Made by a program: the position numbers and the translations under genes. The notes under the pieces are model-generated. The model did not search any database. It was given only the letters and a program-made list of their open reading frames with translations, and was not told the origin of the DNA. Of a stretch of DNA of 64,000 nt, positions 21,279 through 32,021 are shown one piece after another; position 1 is the stretch's first letter; each line of letters starts with the position of its first letter. This stretch comes from Gnomoniopsis sp. IMI 355080 (taxonomy: Eukaryota; Ascomycota; Sordariomycetes; Diaporthales; Gnomoniaceae), in NCBI GenBank assembly GCA_027946555.1, contig JAPEVC010000034.1:124001-188000 (forward strand), given 5' to 3'.

Positions 21279-21691
21279 CGCAAAGGGCAGGCAGGCTTTG
21301 GCACGCGAGTGATAACAGAAGGCAAGGCCCAGGTCAGATTGTATAGTTGGAACGTTACATGAAGAGAGAGCACTTGCAATGTCTATTCTCATGCCAAAAG
21401 ATGTCCATCAGCTCGGCAGACATCTGCGGGGAGTCTTGGTAACTAAATCTTCTCCCACAGCGAGGGAAGGCGCGACTTTCACAAGAAGAGATGCTCCTAA
21501 CATTACATTATGACTGTAGGAAGTCAATGAAGCTTCTCTCATTTTATCACTGTCTTCTTTATTTGTAAACACATGGAAATTTCAGCAACCTTGACCTTAG
21601 AAGTTTTGGACTGCAGAGCTAAGGACGAAAGCATTGTAGCAAATCAATTCTAGACAAACTCGATACGGATCTTGGGAGCAATCACTTCGCG
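21279..21691. other. Intergenic, 413 bp
   Basis: Between two plus-strand genes. Nothing recognisable beyond expected terminator and promoter. Confidence 0.5.
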
Positions 21692-23856
21692 ATGCCACCA
21701 GAAGTCTCTGAAAAAGTTATCAAGCCTCTCCCCAATGAACCTTCTAAACGGCCTTCAGGAGACGCGTCTGACCCACCAGGCGTCGAGCCTGGGAGTCCCA
21801 ACAAGAAACGCCGGATCATTCTCCACGGGAATCCACCCACTGTTCCATCAACAGATATTGCCAGTGCCGGTAGACATGGTCAATTCGATATAAGCGAGGG
21901 CGAACCATCTTCAGCCGCTGCTATCCCAGCTCCAGAAACACCATCCCAACGTACAAATCTCCGTCCACATAGTGACTTGGGCTCTGCGGAGCCCGCTTCA
22001 CGGAGTCCAAAGAGCACCGAAGAGCAGACTAGCATACTGCCACCACCCCCGCCTTCATTGCGGCCTCCACAGCTCGATATACCTGATAACATCGAAAGGG
22101 CACATGCCTCGTCGACTGCAACAACTCCCGCCCTAACGACGGACTCGTCAAGCAGCCCCCCACCAGGCTCTTCCTACATTGACCGGCCTGAGGTTGACGA
22201 AGATCTGTTGAAATCCCAAATCGAAGAATTCAAAGGGTTTGAAGACAATAGCAACCATCCTCAACTCGTACAAGCCCGGAAAGATGTCGACGCCGCTTCG
22301 GCCGCCTATGAATTGGCGGACCGCGCCATGGAGACCGCGCGTGACAAAAGAATTTCTGGCAAAGGTGACAGGCACATGGCCAACATTGTTAGACGTGCGG
22401 TTGCCAGGCTTCGTGCAGCCAAGAAGAGGCTGAAGGAAATCGAGATGGGCGAAGGCGACAACCCTAATGCCGAGCTCGAGACAGCCATTTCGGACGATGA
22501 AAGGGACAAAGACGCCAACGTTTGGTGCTTGGGGATGACTGGGTATAGTATGAAAAATCAATGTTGCAGCGACTGTAAGTTATTGCAAAGGCTCATGTTG
22601 ACTCCGACAGCTCCCATAATCGCACTGACATTTCTTGAAGGTGAAGACAGCCGAATGAACTACGATTGTCACAGCATGAAGCAGAGCTCCGGGAACATTG
22701 CCTGTTGGGACTGTGAGAATAGACGCAAACCCCTGCCGATACCATTCAAGCACCAGAAGGGTCGCGCTGATGCCTCGTCACAGGTGTTGACAGCCATGGG
22801 AACGTCATGTGCTCCGGCTTGCGGAACTCGAATAATAACTTCAATTGTCACGATTTGGTCAATTCCCATGGAAACATCAATTGCATCAAATTGCGAGACA
22901 GTCATTATAACAAGAACTCAACGGAGTGTAAGAGAGTCCCTGGAACCTGCTCATTGTCAGAACCACTAACAATCCTTGCGCTATTGTACAGTGGCCAATT
23001 GCGAAAAGAATCTAGATTGTTACACAATGGAGAGAAGTAAATTGAACAAATCCTGCAGAAGCTGTATGAAAACTCGAAGATGACCCCAGAGTGAACAAAT
23101 GATAACGTTCACACACACAGCCAAAGATTGCAACGGCAACGTCAATCTTGAGGATTCGACGGAATGCGTGAATTCCAAGAATTGTAAGTCAGATGCAACC
23201 CCAGACATTCTACATATATTGACACTATCCTTCTTAGCCTACAAATGTAGCGGGCTTGACAACTGTACAGACATGGCAAGTTGCTTTGTACGTTGTCTCC
23301 TCAAAAGACGTAAATCCCGTGACAGTGAAGCGCTAACGCATCGTTGGCTATGTAGGACTGCAAAAGCTGCAACTCATGTGTGAATTCAAGGGTGAGATTC
23401 AAGTTTTGCAGTACAGGAGATACGACCAGCTGTCAGCTAACGAGAACCTATAGAGATGCGTGGGATCTGGCGATCTTGTCAACTGCCGGGACATGAAATA
23501 TTGTGTGGACATGGCGGATTGCCAAGTAAGTCTCTTGGTGGCACGCGCTTGGCGATGGAGTATTTACGAGATCGTCTTCACAGAATTGCAAAAACTGCTC
23601 AGGCTGCAAGAACTGTGACGGTTTGAGCTTCGAGGGAACAAAGACAGATAAGACTAGCAAGAACGCTGAGATGACGCGCCAGCAGGAAAAGATGGCAGAC
23701 CCATTAACCAGCATTGAACCGACAAGCAAAGCAGCCGGTCCATCGCTGATGACCAGAAGCGTGTCGTCAAGGGGAAGGGACACCCAGCCGAGGACTAGAC
23801 TACCAGGCTCGTCACCGATGGGGCGGAGCGTGTCATCGAGAGGAAGGACGCCGTGA
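21692..23856 (+). CDS. Exon-modular cysteine-rich protein, uncharacterised
   Basis: Nine exons by hand splicing: 21692-22574, 22641-22712, 22784-22927, 22992-23063, 23121-23183, 23238-23287, 23356-23391, 23454-23525, 23584-23856 (1665 nt, 554 aa); introns 54-71 nt. Exon 1 encodes a polar, Pro/Ser-rich, probably disordered region with PNKKRR (nuclear-type basic patch), then a helix (about residues 165-255, ending RLRAAKKRLKEIEMGEG). From CCSDC on, each small exon carries 2-4 cysteines in a repeated motif [ND]C-x-x-[LM]: DCHSM, NCHDL, NCIKL, DCYTM, NCTDM, NCRDM, plus CKSCNSC and CKNCSGCKNC near the end. Exons 2, 4 and 8 are 72 nt and exon 3 is 144 nt. The last exon ends in a Ser/Arg tail with two SVSSRGR copies. 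No known domain recognised; metal binding is a guess. The 4/5 junction is the least certain. Confidence 0.65.
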
Positions 23857-24146
23857 GATGAGGTCGAGCATGAAAGGTACTTGCGACATACGCGCATCCT
23901 GCACGGGGAAGAACACGACGAGAAAGAAACACACCAGTCATAAGACATATTGGCAAGAAGCCACGTAGAGTACGATAGGTGCTGATCTCGAGCGAAACAC
24001 ATGAATTCAGCGGCATTAAATTGAATCCATCGAAACGAGTATGCATAATATCGGCAACAAACCGGTGCTTTATTATTTCCATGGAGGTAGTAGTCGAGTA
24101 CCTGCGTCATGACGCCTTCTCTCGAAATTGAGTCACTCAAATCTGC

Positions 24147-26264
24147 TCACCATTGTGACTCGTCTTCGTCTTCCGCGTTGTACTCTGCAAAGCTCCCCAA
24201 GTCCTCCGCGTCGTCCCCATCAGAAGCATGCTCTTCGTCATACGAAGCGCCGTCGCCCTGATCCTCATCCTCCTCATCAGAGCATTCCGCGGCACGCATG
24301 GCGGCAATTTCCGCGCGAGCTTGGGCGGCTTCCATCCGCAGCCTCTTTGCAAGAGATATCCTCGGTGGCGGCGCTTCCTCCTCGTCCGAGATGTCTTCCC
24401 CTTCCTCGGACGACGATTCGTCGTCTTCAATCGTGACCTTGCCGTTCTGATGTTCAACAAGATCCTCCTCGTCATCGTCTGAGTCGCTCAACACGACTGC
24501 GGCACGTCGAGCACCAGCGCGGGATGGCTGAGGAAGGTCATCGTCATCGTCATCGTCGTCGTCCGAGTTGACTGGAATGGGACGGCGGGATGGATGGGGG
24601 AGGTCGTCATCTTCGTCGTCGTCCGAGTCGACTGGAATGGCGCGGGCTCGTGCTCGGCGATTTGAGCTTCCAGCGCGCTGTAATGCAGTGGTGTCATCCT
24701 CGTCTTCCTCTTCTTCGCTCGAGTCAGCCAAGTCAACGACAACTCGGTTCCTTTGGCGAGCTCGCGATGGCTCGCCTGTTTCAGTGGAGCTCTCCTCTTC
24801 GTCTGCATTGCTACGGTTGGAGGCAGCTTCCTCATCCTCCGGTTGTGACAGGATCTCATCATCGTCGGCCTCTGGCTCCATAGTGTCGTCCCATGTAATG
24901 AAGCCATCGAGAGAATCCGGGTATTCAGGATCGTCATCGTCACTCCAGTCTTGTTCGCTCGAGTCCGATCCGCGAGTTGTGTCCCATTCTTCCCAAGGCT
25001 TCTGCCATGCTTTCATCGTGTCGATTCGTTGCACTTCGCTGTCTTCGAATCGGGCAAGTGGCCAGACCGAAATCCTTTGTGGGCGGGGCGGGCTGCTCTG
25101 CTCTTGGATATCCGTTGTTTCCTCATTGCCCTGTATCTTCTTCCCTTCATGTTCCTCCTTCAGTGTCTCTTCGGTGACCTGTTCCCCAGTCTCAGGTCCG
25201 CTGCTTCCTGAATGGCTTTGTTCCTCCCATGATTCTTCCTCTGGTCGAGTCAATTCATGCAACGGATCTAGCCACTCGCGCAGGCGTGCGATCTCATATC
25301 CCCAATTCGAAATGTTCAAGGCGAGCCCAGGGCTGTCATGATGTCTCTCGCCCTCCTCGGTCACCGGCAGTCCTTCCTCATCGAGCTTCAGGGAACCGAA
25401 GGAACGCGATGAGAACGTTCTTTCACCAGACTCCCCATACTTCTCAGGGTCTGGCCAAAGAAAAAGCATGTCCACATCCCGAGTGAGGCCGGCGCCCACA
25501 TCTTCTTGGTGGACCACGTGATATGAGTTATTCTTTTCCGAGAGACACCAAGTCAATCCTCTGGTAGGAATGAACCCGGTGTCCATGCTCACGAAGACGT
25601 TCTTCAGCGAGTAAAGGCGGTCCAAATCAGGTGCTCCGTCGAACAAAGTGACACCCGATCTGATGGCCAAATTCTGCAGGCCCGGGGCAATTTTGGCGAG
25701 CATCTCGATCTCCTCCACCTCAGGGGAATATCTATGATCGAAAACCCAGTCCACAAGCACAATGTCCCTTTCCAAGTTGCAGGGCGCTACGCCACAATCG
25801 CTAAAGAGCTGAATAAGGTGGGGGGCAAACTTGTGACCGAGCGCGCGGCTCTCTTGGTGAACCGCAAGGACTGTTCGTAGCGGAGCTGTTTGATCCTCAA
25901 CCCATGCCGCGAAATGGGGCCATCGACCACAAAAGCTGATCTCGTAGAGCCGGGGTTCGTTTGATAAATCGGGACAGAAGCTTTTCCATATCATCTGGCG
26001 CAGTTCGAGGGGAAGGTGCATGAAATTGTGCAAGGCGTTAGGAGTGATTGCGCCGCTGGGGTCGTAGTCTGTCCCAGACTCGGCATCAGACTCCGCTTCA
26101 GACTCTGCTTCAGATGCCTCATCGTCGAAGAACCCGTCGTGCCGCTTGGACTCATCGTCACCCTCAGAGGCTGCTTCAGATACTTCGTCGTATATGTACA
26201 CCTGAGAGCCGTCCTGGTCAGAGAAGCCATCGAAGTCGTCTTCCTCGCTGTAGTCTTGCGACAT
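24147..26264 (-). CDS. 2EXR-domain protein with long acidic tail
   Basis: A single exon of 705 aa. The N-terminal 75 residues are Asp/Glu/Ser-rich. A 2EXR (F-box-related) domain begins near residue 78 with FMHLPLELRQMIWKSFCP, followed by YEISFCGRWP, TVLAVHQESRALGHKF and the segment NLERDIVLVDWVFD, as in the many uncharacterised fungal 2EXR proteins. From about residue 400 the sequence is almost all acidic and serine, including a degenerate duplication (IPVDSDDDEDDDLPHPSRRP then IPVNSDDDDDDDDDLPQPSR) encoded at about 24530-24640. A basic helix with SLAKRLRMEAAQARAEI lies near the end. The acidic length is unusual for the family and suggests a histone- or RNA-associated chaperone-like role, but this is speculation. 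It is convergent with the Cys-rich gene, 290 bp apart. Confidence 0.85.
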   Translation of the reverse strand: MSQDYSEEDDFDGFSDQDGSQVYIYDEVSEAASEGDDESKRHDGFFDDEASEAESEAESDAESGTDYDPSGAITPNALHNFMHLPLELRQMIWKSFCPDLSNEPRLYEISFCGRWPHFAAWVEDQTAPLRTVLAVHQESRALGHKFAPHLIQLFSDCGVAPCNLERDIVLVDWVFDHRYSPEVEEIEMLAKIAPGLQNLAIRSGVTLFDGAPDLDRLYSLKNVFVSMDTGFIPTRGLTWCLSEKNNSYHVVHQEDVGAGLTRDVDMLFLWPDPEKYGESGERTFSSRSFGSLKLDEEGLPVTEEGERHHDSPGLALNISNWGYEIARLREWLDPLHELTRPEEESWEEQSHSGSSGPETGEQVTEETLKEEHEGKKIQGNEETTDIQEQSSPPRPQRISVWPLARFEDSEVQRIDTMKAWQKPWEEWDTTRGSDSSEQDWSDDDDPEYPDSLDGFITWDDTMEPEADDDEILSQPEDEEAASNRSNADEEESSTETGEPSRARQRNRVVVDLADSSEEEEDEDDTTALQRAGSSNRRARARAIPVDSDDDEDDDLPHPSRRPIPVNSDDDDDDDDDLPQPSRAGARRAAVVLSDSDDDEEDLVEHQNGKVTIEDDESSSEEGEDISDEEEAPPPRISLAKRLRMEAAQARAEIAAMRAAECSDEEDEDQGDGASYDEEHASDGDDAEDLGSFAEYNAEDEDESQW
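24530..24645 (-). repeat. Coding minisatellite, two degenerate copies of about 60 bp
   Basis: Two diverged copies of a unit coding for IPV[DN]SDDD...DLP.PSR within the 2EXR gene. The copies differ mainly in the number of GAC/GAT codons, as expected from replication slippage. Confidence 0.7.
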
Positions 26265-28271
26265 GATGGGTCCCCGAAACTGGTGCCTAGATCAAAAGAG
26301 CCAATCAATAGCTGGAGCCAAGATTGGAAGAAGCGAGCGCTGGCGTTTGACAAGTAAAGTTGTATCTTGGCGCAATTAGCAAAGCTTGAGAAGCGTACGA
26401 TAAGAAGTCGTCTGAAGAAGGTGTCTGTTGAATTTGAGCCTGATAGAGCCGAAGACGTGTGACGTTGAAGAGCCACGCGCAAAGGGAAGGAACGCGCCAA
26501 ACCGAGCAGGGTTACTACCCTGCAAAATCACTTTAGCTTTTGACGCTAGTCTTTAGTCTTGCATGCCCCGCGCAGGTGGGGGCCCGGGCTTACTAAGCAC
26601 AGAGACCTCATTCACTGCAGGTACGACTGCACCTAGCTGATAATAGGTTCAGCATCAATACATTAAATCAACAGTTGAATCACAGCTCCCCAGATCTTAT
26701 GGGTCCGACGCTTCAATTTGATTGAAACACCACTATTTTGTTACTCGAGAGCCTTACCTGAATACACGCTGCCCGCTTGTCATCCACTGCTCGCTTACTG
26801 ATCACTCCAGGCTTTCTCCAAGCCATTCGAGACGAGGATTCTGAACCATCTCCACACACATTACCAATTTGCGCTGATATTTTCGGGACTTAGCAGGCCT
26901 GCACGACCCATCGAATTCTATACGACAGGCAGCAGCCTGTGATGATCGGCTTGCATGACCATAAAACTAAGTCGGCTTTCCATGTGGTCTACATGACACA
27001 CAATCCATTCCTCCTTATTTCCTTGATCTGCTCTCGACCCGATCACTCAATGGGAATTGGTGATGAGTAAATGTACCTTTGTACCTACGAACACTGAGCC
27101 CTTCAGCCTGCAAGACCAAGTTTCGTGTATAGGAGCGGGCCCACTCTTCACCGTTGGTTCCATACTGGCAGATTGAATGAGAGTGACTTCACAAGTTGCT
27201 CATAACGTCTCCAAGTGACTGCATGGATACTCCTCGCTCATCAGACGTCGTAAAAAACTCCATATTTTCAGGTAATCTTGTTGATTTCCGGGTATCTTCG
27301 AATTCTAAACTCACATCTAAACAAGCCATCCTCGCATACCAGTACCACATAAATTGCCTCACAGACGAAAGTTTCATTCATAATGATAGCATAGTTCAAC
27401 GAGACAATGCCAAATTGTCGAAAATGCAATGAAGAATTGAGGACGTGCTCCAAATATTCAATCCACATTGCCTTGATTGACAATCTCCAGGCCATTGGCG
27501 ATTCCACCTCGAGTATCCGTTCTTCGGTTGAGGACGAGGATGAAGATGGCCACCTGCAGGCATACCTAGGTACTGGCTCGTGCCTTATGCTCGATCTGGT
27601 AGACCGCAGCAGTCACATAGAGCATGGGAGCTAAGGAAAGCCGAGCTAAAACGATGCCAATTTTCATAGGATGTCCATGCGATATCGTATCTTCCCGAGG
27701 TCGTATTCTCACCAAGACGCTTAGGGCTGTGTTTCGTGTTGTTCTGCATTGCCAAACGGTGCTGCCACAAAACAAACCACACCATTCCCTATCGTCGGAT
27801 TGTAAATGCATCAAGCTGTGAAGGTTCTTATCTCGGTTTCTTACCGGGGTATAGTTACATCGCTCCTAGAAATGGTGCAAGGCTTTTTACCGCTACGCGA
27901 ACATGGCGATCAACGAAGCTGTTGACTCATGCCGCATTGCCTAGGTAGGAAGGCGATCTGCCAGGACATCAATTTCCCCAGGGGCTGGGAAAGCTTAGGG
28001 GAGCTTATTTTCCAAAACCAGGCCCAGCGTCCAATCCGACCCGGTGGCGCCTAAGACTTTACTGGAGAAGTCGCGTAAACATGTCGGTTAAATTGTTTTG
28101 ACTCAAGCCAGGAAAGATAGCACGACTCAATGAATTGAAAGATGCTTTTCGTTTGAAAGGTATCAACTATAGAAACCGCGACGATGCCTTTTGCACCTGA
28201 TTGATACGGCCTACAAGTCCGATTTGTTGTCTTCCATCTCTTGAGCCTCTTTCGTCCACCGCGACGACTTC
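26265..28271. other. Intergenic, 2.0 kb
   Basis: No supported gene. Overlapping short ORFs at 27190-27820 on both strands have no motif. TACCTAGGTAC occurs at about 27564 and GCCTAGGTAGG at about 27939. Confidence 0.5.
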
Positions 28272-29834
28272 ATGATGGCGCGCTTCTCGTTTGTCCTTCT
28301 TGCTTTGGGGGCCCTAATGCCCTCTTGTCTCCCGGCACATCGAATGGGTGTACGCACTCACGCACCGGCGGCGAAGCGGGCTAGCAGCAGCAACGCCATC
28401 AGTTCCAACGTCCTCAGTCTCAAGAAGTCGAGAAAAGCTGCCAAGTCAGCTGGTTATCTGAGCTCAATGAGATCGCGCGAACGGCATGGCTCAAGTCATA
28501 GCATCGGGGTGGAGCCTGTCGTCAATATAATATCGGAGGAGTATATCGCCTCGATCGAATTTGGCGGAGTGCCATATGATGTTCTCCTTGATACCGGGTC
28601 CAGTGACACTTGGTTGGTGCAGTCTGGATTTACGTGTGTTGATATTAACAGCACTGTCCTGCCGGTATGAGACCTTATTGCAGATATCGAGCCAAGTCAT
28701 TGACCAATCCCGCTGACACGAGCTTTAGGAAGCTGACTGTTCTTTTGGGCCCGTCTTCAATGGCACCTTCAGTGATGGTATCATTGCAAATCAGCATTTC
28801 GACGCTGGGTATGCCGATGGGGAATTTATGAACGGTGCCATGGGCTACGAGAACATCACCCTTGCTGGAATAAGTGTGAAACAAGAGATTGCTTTGGTCA
28901 ATTACACATACTGGTTCGGTGACGAAATCTCCAGCGGCCTCATGGGATTGGCATATCCTTTGCTTACAAGCGCCTATGAGGGTACTGGCCCCTCCAACAG
29001 CTCTTCGGAGACTCGGGTCCAGTACAACCCTATCATTCCTAACCTGATTGCCCAGGGTCTTATGGAGCCAGTCTTCAGTCTATCACTCCAGAGAAACTCT
29101 AGTGACGGGTTTCTGGCTTTGGGTGGCCTACCTCCTGTGAATTTCACGGGAGCCTCCGCTAGCACGCCTATCCTGATGGTGAGTGCCTCTTTTTCCTTTC
29201 TTTAGTCACTAAATGAGCCAATTCTTCCCAGCTTGTATATTGACGAATCAAAAAGCTTGAGATATTCGACCGACCCCAATATTCTACGCAGTACAGTTTC
29301 TACACTATTGTCGCGGATGCGTATATCTACGAAGGCTCGGAGAAGCGGACCCATGTCAATACAGCATCGTGGAACAGTCTCTTCTCGGATGTTGTCGTCA
29401 ATACAACTCAATTCCCAGTCATCGTTGATAGTGGCACTACATTGCTGTATTTGCCAACCGGTACGTTATCTTCCCATCCCACAATTGTACCACCAATCCC
29501 GTGCTAAATAATGTTTCGAACAGAGATGTACGAAGACCTCATCGCCCTATATGATCCACCAGCGATCTACATTCCAGAACAATTCGCCGCTTTCGCACCT
29601 TGCAACGCCTCGGTACCAAAGCTTAGCATTCAGATCAATGGGACTGTCTTCCCCATCAGCGAGGCTGATATGCTGATGCAAGATGTGACGGACCCTGATA
29701 CAGGGTACTGCTTGATTGGGCCTCAAGATGGCACGACTGGTCCATATATTCTTGGCGACACCTTCATGAACAACGTAATCTCCGTATTTGATGTTGGGGC
29801 CAGCGAGATGCGTTTCATCGCCCATGACTATTGA
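28272..29834 (+). CDS. Secreted pepsin-type aspartic protease (A1)
   Basis: Four exons: 28272-28664, 28729-29178, 29256-29460, 29524-29834 (1359 nt, 452 aa); introns 64, 77 and 63 nt. Intron 2 uses an AAAAG acceptor; the stronger-looking TTCCCAG upstream leads to the wrong frame and loses the second active site. Signal peptide MMARFSFVLLALGALMPSC, then a basic propeptide (about 22-85). Active-site motifs: VLLDTGSSDTWLV (Asp near 107) and PVIVDSGTTLLYLP (Asp near 339). The flap region holds YADGEFMNGAMGYENI, and the C-terminal block GPYILGDTFMNNVISVFDVG closes the fold. It acts outside the cell or in the wall at acid pH. There is no obvious GPI signal. A TTG/Met alternative start at 28275 would make no functional difference. 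Confidence 0.92.
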
Positions 29835-32021
29835 TGGATACTTGAATATACACATATACACACGCCCTCAATCGGTTGCCAAGCTCGCAGACGATTACAG
29901 TTTGTCAAAGAAACCAGGCTACGAACCGGTGATTGTTATGATTGAGATTTATATCAGGCTACATAGGTATAGCGAGAGTTCCGCCTTTTTTTAAAAAAAG
30001 GAAAGGGTAAGCGAATCGTTCAACACAACCTGAGGAACCATCATAGCTCTATTTTGAGACTCACGCATCTCAGTATTGACTTCGGGAGGTATCGAATGTA
30101 TTACGACAACCTCCATCACTTGAGGTACCGTTTGTTCCAAACAAGAACGTGTGACTCGGTCTGGCTCCGGTATTCTCGCTGTCATAGGTAATTGAATAAG
30201 AAGTCAGCTTCCCGGGATGTGCACTGTGCGTTACTAGTAGGGTGGTGACAGTAGCAATTGGGTTTCTCGCAGACTCCGCCCTGGAGTAAGGCACGAGAGG
30301 GTCCTGCCTGAGTCAATGATTGCATGGATACTTCCTGAGAGTATAAGCCAGTTGGAGTCTCGAGGACGCAACATGCTAGCTGGAAATACGATTTAGAGAA
30401 CGAGATTCAAATAGGTTCTTCAGAAGGTTGAGCAAACTGAACCTTGGAACTGACCCGCCCCTAGTCACCTGAACGTCTTTGAACACTTGCACAGCATTGT
30501 ACCACTCGAGACTTATTCATCGATCCAATAATTCGCGGGCATTGTGCAGAAAGTCTCACATCTCTTTCGCCATCAAGGCGCATGATTTGTTTAAATGAGA
30601 CATGACGGCAATTCCCGAATATTGGCCACAAGCGAACCTTTAGGCTTGGGGCTGTTTGAGACAAGCTGGGGTCGCCATAGTCTGACTTGGGATGATCACA
30701 TACATTGAGGCTTCAATGGAGTGTTCTTTGCTATTAATGCAGAAGCGAACGTGGAAACATTACGCAAGCTCGCACGGTCACAGCATGTTGCTGGTCACGA
30801 ATCACGATGGGCGAGCCACCGGTTGTTATTGGAATTACTCAATATGTGTCGATGGCTTGTTTCAATCTGTTTATTCACACAAGCTTGAGAGACTCAGGAT
30901 ATTTTATGTAATATTTTCTATTATTTTGCTACCATCTCAAAATTTAAAGCGCAATTTCCTTGCCCGGTTTTGTTATCGAAACCAATTCCATCATAGTTTG
31001 AAAATCAGCAAACATTTTATGAGGAAAGCTTAAATCCAGGATTGTTTGTCAACGTCCAAGACTACGTATCTTCCAAGACAAGAGGGTCGAATTTGGTACT
31101 ATACCATGCAAAAGTCATTTCAAATAGGTCTGTTAGAACGAGAAAAAAAAAGAAAAATCAAAAACAAAAGGCCCTTTACAGTAGAGTTCGACCTTGTAAG
31201 TCAGATCAAAATCATAGATTCAATTAACCAGCCCACATATCTCAACTATGCTTGATTGTTCGAGAACTCCTCACATAAGATAATTGCAACGATAAAAGAC
31301 CCCAGAATATTGTTAGGGGCCATATGTGATTTATACGCTCCGAACAAGCCGAGCAGCGTCCAGATCAGCTTGGCGAGCTGAGCAAATGTGGTAGCGGAAG
31401 CTACTCAGCGATACCGACAACTTTGTCTTCCAAAATGATACTGCATTTCGTCAGTCAGTGGGCATAGAATTGAACAAAAAGGAAGCAGGCAGTCTTCACG
31501 GGCAATTCGGACAATTTTTCGAGCTGACTGTGGGGGCTAGATGGCACCCTGTGCTATTCCTGGTGCATCTCCACTGTTATTACTACCCTATCGCCCGCAA
31601 GGGGGCATGTTTGCTGCATAAATGCTCTCCATCTGCTGAATTGCAGTTGGATTCTCCATGCCTCCCAACTGTCAGCCACGAACAACCAACAACAAGCGAA
31701 GGATTGTACCAGGGGTTCAATCCACCGTTGGCAAGAAAGTGGGAATAGTGGGCCCGAGAATAACGACCATGATTAGCTCTTTGTGATCCTGAGCGTCTTT
31801 GAAGGAAGATGAAGGGTCGGTGAAGCCTGACTCTGCCACCTTGGCAACAGTGCTGCAGCCCTGGAGCGATCTGGGTCAAATGATGAGCCTGTGCTGCAGC
31901 AAACATTCGATGGATTTACCCTATTTAAATATTACACATCCCTTTCAGATCATCACTTCGCGTGAGATCTTCAACACTTGGCGTAGTTGACCTTCTTTTT
32001 ACTCACAGTCTTCACGCCACA
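29835..32021. other. Intergenic, 2.2 kb
   Basis: No supported gene. It holds a perfect 18-bp palindrome CCT7A7GG at 29984-30001 and an AT-richer section at about 30890-31260. ORFs are short and motif-free. Confidence 0.5.
29984..30001. terminator. Perfect CCT7A7GG palindrome, possible 3' end signal
   Basis: An 18-bp perfect inverted repeat without loop lies 150 bp after the protease stop. The T and A runs could act in transcription ending or be a simple-sequence accident. Confidence 0.3.

Noticed and set aside
24568..25341. 257-codon Ser-rich plus-strand ORF
   Set aside because: It is antisense to the GAC/GAT/GAG-rich tail of the 2EXR gene, which produces poly-Ser in this frame.
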